Assembly: GCA_025997955.1 (NCBI GenBank)
Contig: BNVH01000026.1
Span: 1-41,378 of the forward strand
Length of the DNA stretch: 41,378 bases
DNA from: Synergistales bacterium
Lineage (GTDB): Bacteria; Synergistota; Synergistia; Synergistales; Aminobacteriaceae
Direction: 5' to 3'
A program made the translations under genes and the position numbers. This document shows, piece after piece, positions 39,817 through 41,378 of this stretch. The notes beneath the pieces were generated by a model. That model was not told the origin of the DNA. It ran no database searches and was given only the letters and a program-made list of their open reading frames with translations. Each line of letters starts with the position of its first letter. Within the stretch, counting starts at the first letter, position 1.

Positions 39817-40555
39817 AAGACCTTAAATTGCGTTCGTAGAGCTTCACGCTTTCCGTAAAATCGTCAGGCTCAGGCGGCTTGTGCGATTTTAAAACCACAC
39901 GGCTCCTGACGCCGTGAAACGGTATGTTAGACGGGGCAAAGCGCAACAAGTGTTTTGCGTTCAGCACCACGCGAGTAAGCACGCGGTAGAGCTCAAAGCA
40001 GTCAAACAAAGATACGTGCGGAAAGTCGCCGCCGAGCGCCTCCTCAATTCTCTCGGTTTCGCTTGGCGGACAAAGCGCGCGCGGCCCGTTGCAAACGACA
40101 TCAACGGCCTCTCCTAACTTCGGCCACTTGAACGACGCGCCCCTTATTCTGGCGTTGCCGGGGCGTTTTGGGATAGCGCAATGGTGAGTCAGCCCCTTCA
40201 TAGAGCACCACCACAAAAAAGCGCCCTGCGCGGTCTCAGGCAAAAACGAGGCGTCAAACGAGAGGTTGTGCGCGACTACCCCGTCTACGCCGAAATCTTT
40301 CCAGAAATAGACTAAATTTATCCAGTCCTCCACAAAATAATCGTAGTGACGCGCCCCTATGCGCAAAGCGCCGAGCCTTCCCGGCGTGAGGCCGTGAATA
40401 CGGGCCGTGAACGAGTCAAACCTCTCGACCGGTAAGTAGAAGCGGTTGAAAATACCGAGTATATGCCCGGCCTCGTCAAAAACGATAGACGAAGCCGACA
40501 AAACAGAAGCCCCCGGCCCTCCATTTGTTTCAAAGTCAAAAACAGATAGAATCAT
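39785..40555 (-). CDS. DnaQ-like 3'-5' exonuclease domain protein
   Basis: 256 residues. DEDDh exonuclease motifs in order: FDFETNG (Exo I, about 6-12), VAHNLSFDASFL (Exo II, about 95), and HVSLFDCFELYRV (Exo III His and Asp, about 178-190). HGLTPGRLG also fits the family. The C-terminal ~55 residues are basic. Its ATG overlaps the hepT stop by 4 nt, and hepT overlaps mntA, so three genes are translationally linked. A housekeeping repair or RNA-trimming role is the default; a link to the toxin-antitoxin pair is a hypothesis. Confidence 0.82.
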   Translation of the reverse strand: MILSVFDFETNGGPGASVLSASSIVFDEAGHILGIFNRFYLPVERFDSFTARIHGLTPGRLGALRIGARHYDYFVEDWINLVYFWKDFGVDGVVAHNLSFDASFLPETAQGAFLWWCSMKGLTHHCAIPKRPGNARIRGASFKWPKLGEAVDVVCNGPRALCPPSETERIEEALGGDFPHVSLFDCFELYRVLTRVVLNAKHLLRFAPSNIPFHGVRSRVVLKSHKPPEPDDFTESVKLYERNLRSFIRQTPQRTS

Positions 40556-40884
40556 AACGCAAAACCTTTCAGAAAAGAATTCAATACAGGAATATCATCA
40601 ATCAAAGCCTGCCATATTTGCTCCATATTGAGCTGCCAATAACCATGAACGGCTATATTCCTGACCGCCACTATCTTAAACCACTCAATTTCGTCGTTTT
40701 GTTCAAGAAATGCCTCGGACAAATGGTTGGCACATTCTCCAATGGTAATCAGCGCCATTGTCATAGCTCGCTGCAATAATTCGTCTTGCAAAAACATTTC
40801 TTTGCTCTTTCCCAGAACGGATTTCTGAATAAAAGAAACCTCTTCGGCGATTCGTTCGATTTGAGCGGCGTCACGGTTGTTCAT
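40552..40884 (-). CDS. hepT: HepT-like ribonuclease toxin (HEPN/DUF86)
   Basis: 110 residues, all helical. The HEPN motif R-x4-H appears as RNIAVHGY (about 79-86), including the Tyr that in HepT is AMPylated by the partner. Typical N-terminal ERIAEEVSFIQKSVLGKS also fits. It overlaps the antitoxin gene by 14 nt and the exonuclease gene by 4 nt. Type VII toxin-antitoxin systems of this family neutralise HepT by tri-AMPylation. Confidence 0.88.
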   Translation of the reverse strand: MNNRDAAQIERIAEEVSFIQKSVLGKSKEMFLQDELLQRAMTMALITIGECANHLSEAFLEQNDEIEWFKIVAVRNIAVHGYWQLNMEQIWQALIDDIPVLNSFLKGFAL

Positions 40885-41161
40885 ATATATTTATAACCTT
40901 TCCTATTTTTATTCTTTCAGGTCTTGCGAGTGGGAGTGTGACGACATCGACAGGTAAATTTAGGTTTTTGGACATCTCTTCCCGAAAAGCCATTACGGCA
41001 AAAATGGACGGTACATGAGCGATAAATGTAACCAAAAAATCCGCGTCGCTGTCTTCTGTGGCCGCGTCGGAAGCATAAGAGCCGAATAAATCCACTTTCG
41101 CCACTTTATATTTTTCGGCCAAGGGCGGTACGATGTCTTTGATTTGTTCAATAGTCAGCAT
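40871..41161 (-). CDS. mntA: MntA-like nucleotidyltransferase antitoxin
   Basis: 96 residues, minimal nucleotidyltransferase. GSYASDAATEDSDAD gives the exact G-S-x10-D-x-D motif (about 27-41); the third acidic residue is in PVDVVTL. First gene of the three-gene unit. SD AGGAGGC lies just upstream of the ATG. Confidence 0.9.
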   Translation of the reverse strand: MLTIEQIKDIVPPLAEKYKVAKVDLFGSYASDAATEDSDADFLVTFIAHVPSIFAVMAFREEMSKNLNLPVDVVTLPLARPERIKIGKVINIYEQP

Positions 41162-41245
41162 TTTAAGCCTCCTGTTAGTCGAAAACTTTTAACCTCAAAG
41201 CAACTTCTAAATTATACATTAAGAATGACGTCATATTACCGTTTC

Positions 41246-41263
41246 AAACGGCCACGGCCGTTT
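41246..41263. promoter_or_regulatory. Palindrome in the divergent spacer
   Basis: AAACGGCC-AC-GGCCGTTT, perfect 8-bp arms, about 85 nt upstream of mntA and just before a plus-strand promoter. May be an operator for either gene or part of a hairpin. Confidence 0.5.
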
Positions 41264-41279
41264 CATAAAATTTTCAGTC

Positions 41280-41308
41280 TTAACAAAAACACATAAAACC
41301 TTGATAAT
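41280..41308 (+). promoter_or_regulatory. Sigma-70-like promoter for the gene at the right edge
   Basis: TTAACA (41280-41285), exactly 17 nt, GATAAT (41303-41308). Confidence 0.5.
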
Positions 41309-41345
41309 ATACAGAAAGCAAAAAAATATTATTGAGGTGAAAAAG

Positions 41346-41378
41346 TTGAATATAAAAGAAAAATTTGCAAATATTGAA
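41346..41378 (+). CDS. Start of an unidentified gene running off the window
   Basis: TTG at 41346 preceded by GAGGTG at 8 nt, in frame to the window end (begins MNIKEKFANIE). The promoter above supports a real gene. Eleven codons are too few to identify it. Confidence 0.45.
   Translation, partial: MNIKEKFANIE

Overview
The window looks like chromosome from a Gram-negative, amino-acid-fermenting anaerobe, most likely of the phylum Synergistota. The clues are lipid A genes beside a short BamA, a glycine-reductase-type selenoenzyme subunit gene, a 14-gene Mbh-type membrane-bound [NiFe] hydrogenase, and flagellin remains. The phylum call is an inference from gene content; there is no rRNA gene in the window. 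Coding density is high, many starts are TTG or GTG, and neighbouring genes often overlap by 4 nt.

Layout. 1-520: the 3' part of a PD-(D/E)XK transposase/nuclease-family gene and a two-way terminator. 565-8574 (minus): an envelope operon in the order histidine phosphatase, sigma-70-family factor, one-TM protein, bamA, outer-membrane protein, lpxD, lpxC, fabZ, lpxA. 8575-10400: an AT-rich spacer, a Pro/Glu-repeat membrane protein and a 12-nt repeat array. 10451-14649 (plus): LUD-domain protein, degenerate asparaginase-like protein, der GTPase, M20 peptidase. 14700-15191 (minus): prolyl-tRNA editing protein.

15251-18164 is a damaged reductase locus. grdE is intact, but grdB survives only as its first ~23 codons. 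It is followed by the end of a TnpB-type element with an RNA-like, multi-hairpin sequence, and then by a sodium-dependent amino-acid transporter that has lost its N-terminus. A CdaR/PucR-type regulator is divergent (18341). 19620-27803 holds a full set of mbhA-N homologues in the same order as in Thermococcales. All four [NiFe] cysteines of the large subunit are present, so the complex should oxidise ferredoxin, evolve H2 and drive an Mrp-like cation antiporter. That would suit an amino-acid fermenter that disposes of electrons as H2.

27829-41378 is mixed. It contains a PIN-domain gene with a small partner, a thioredoxin-like Cys protein, an EF-G-like GTPase, a flagellin fragment against a second PD-(D/E)XK gene, a KAS III enzyme, an OFA-family transporter, RNase G, a compact GluRS, long HPF, and biotin ligase with a perfect 17-bp inverted repeat in its first codons. 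It ends with an MntA/HepT toxin-antitoxin pair overlapping a DnaQ-like exonuclease, and the first codons of one more gene.

Short in-frame tandem repeats, mostly of 12 nt, recur across unrelated loci. No tRNA, rRNA or CRISPR array was recognised.
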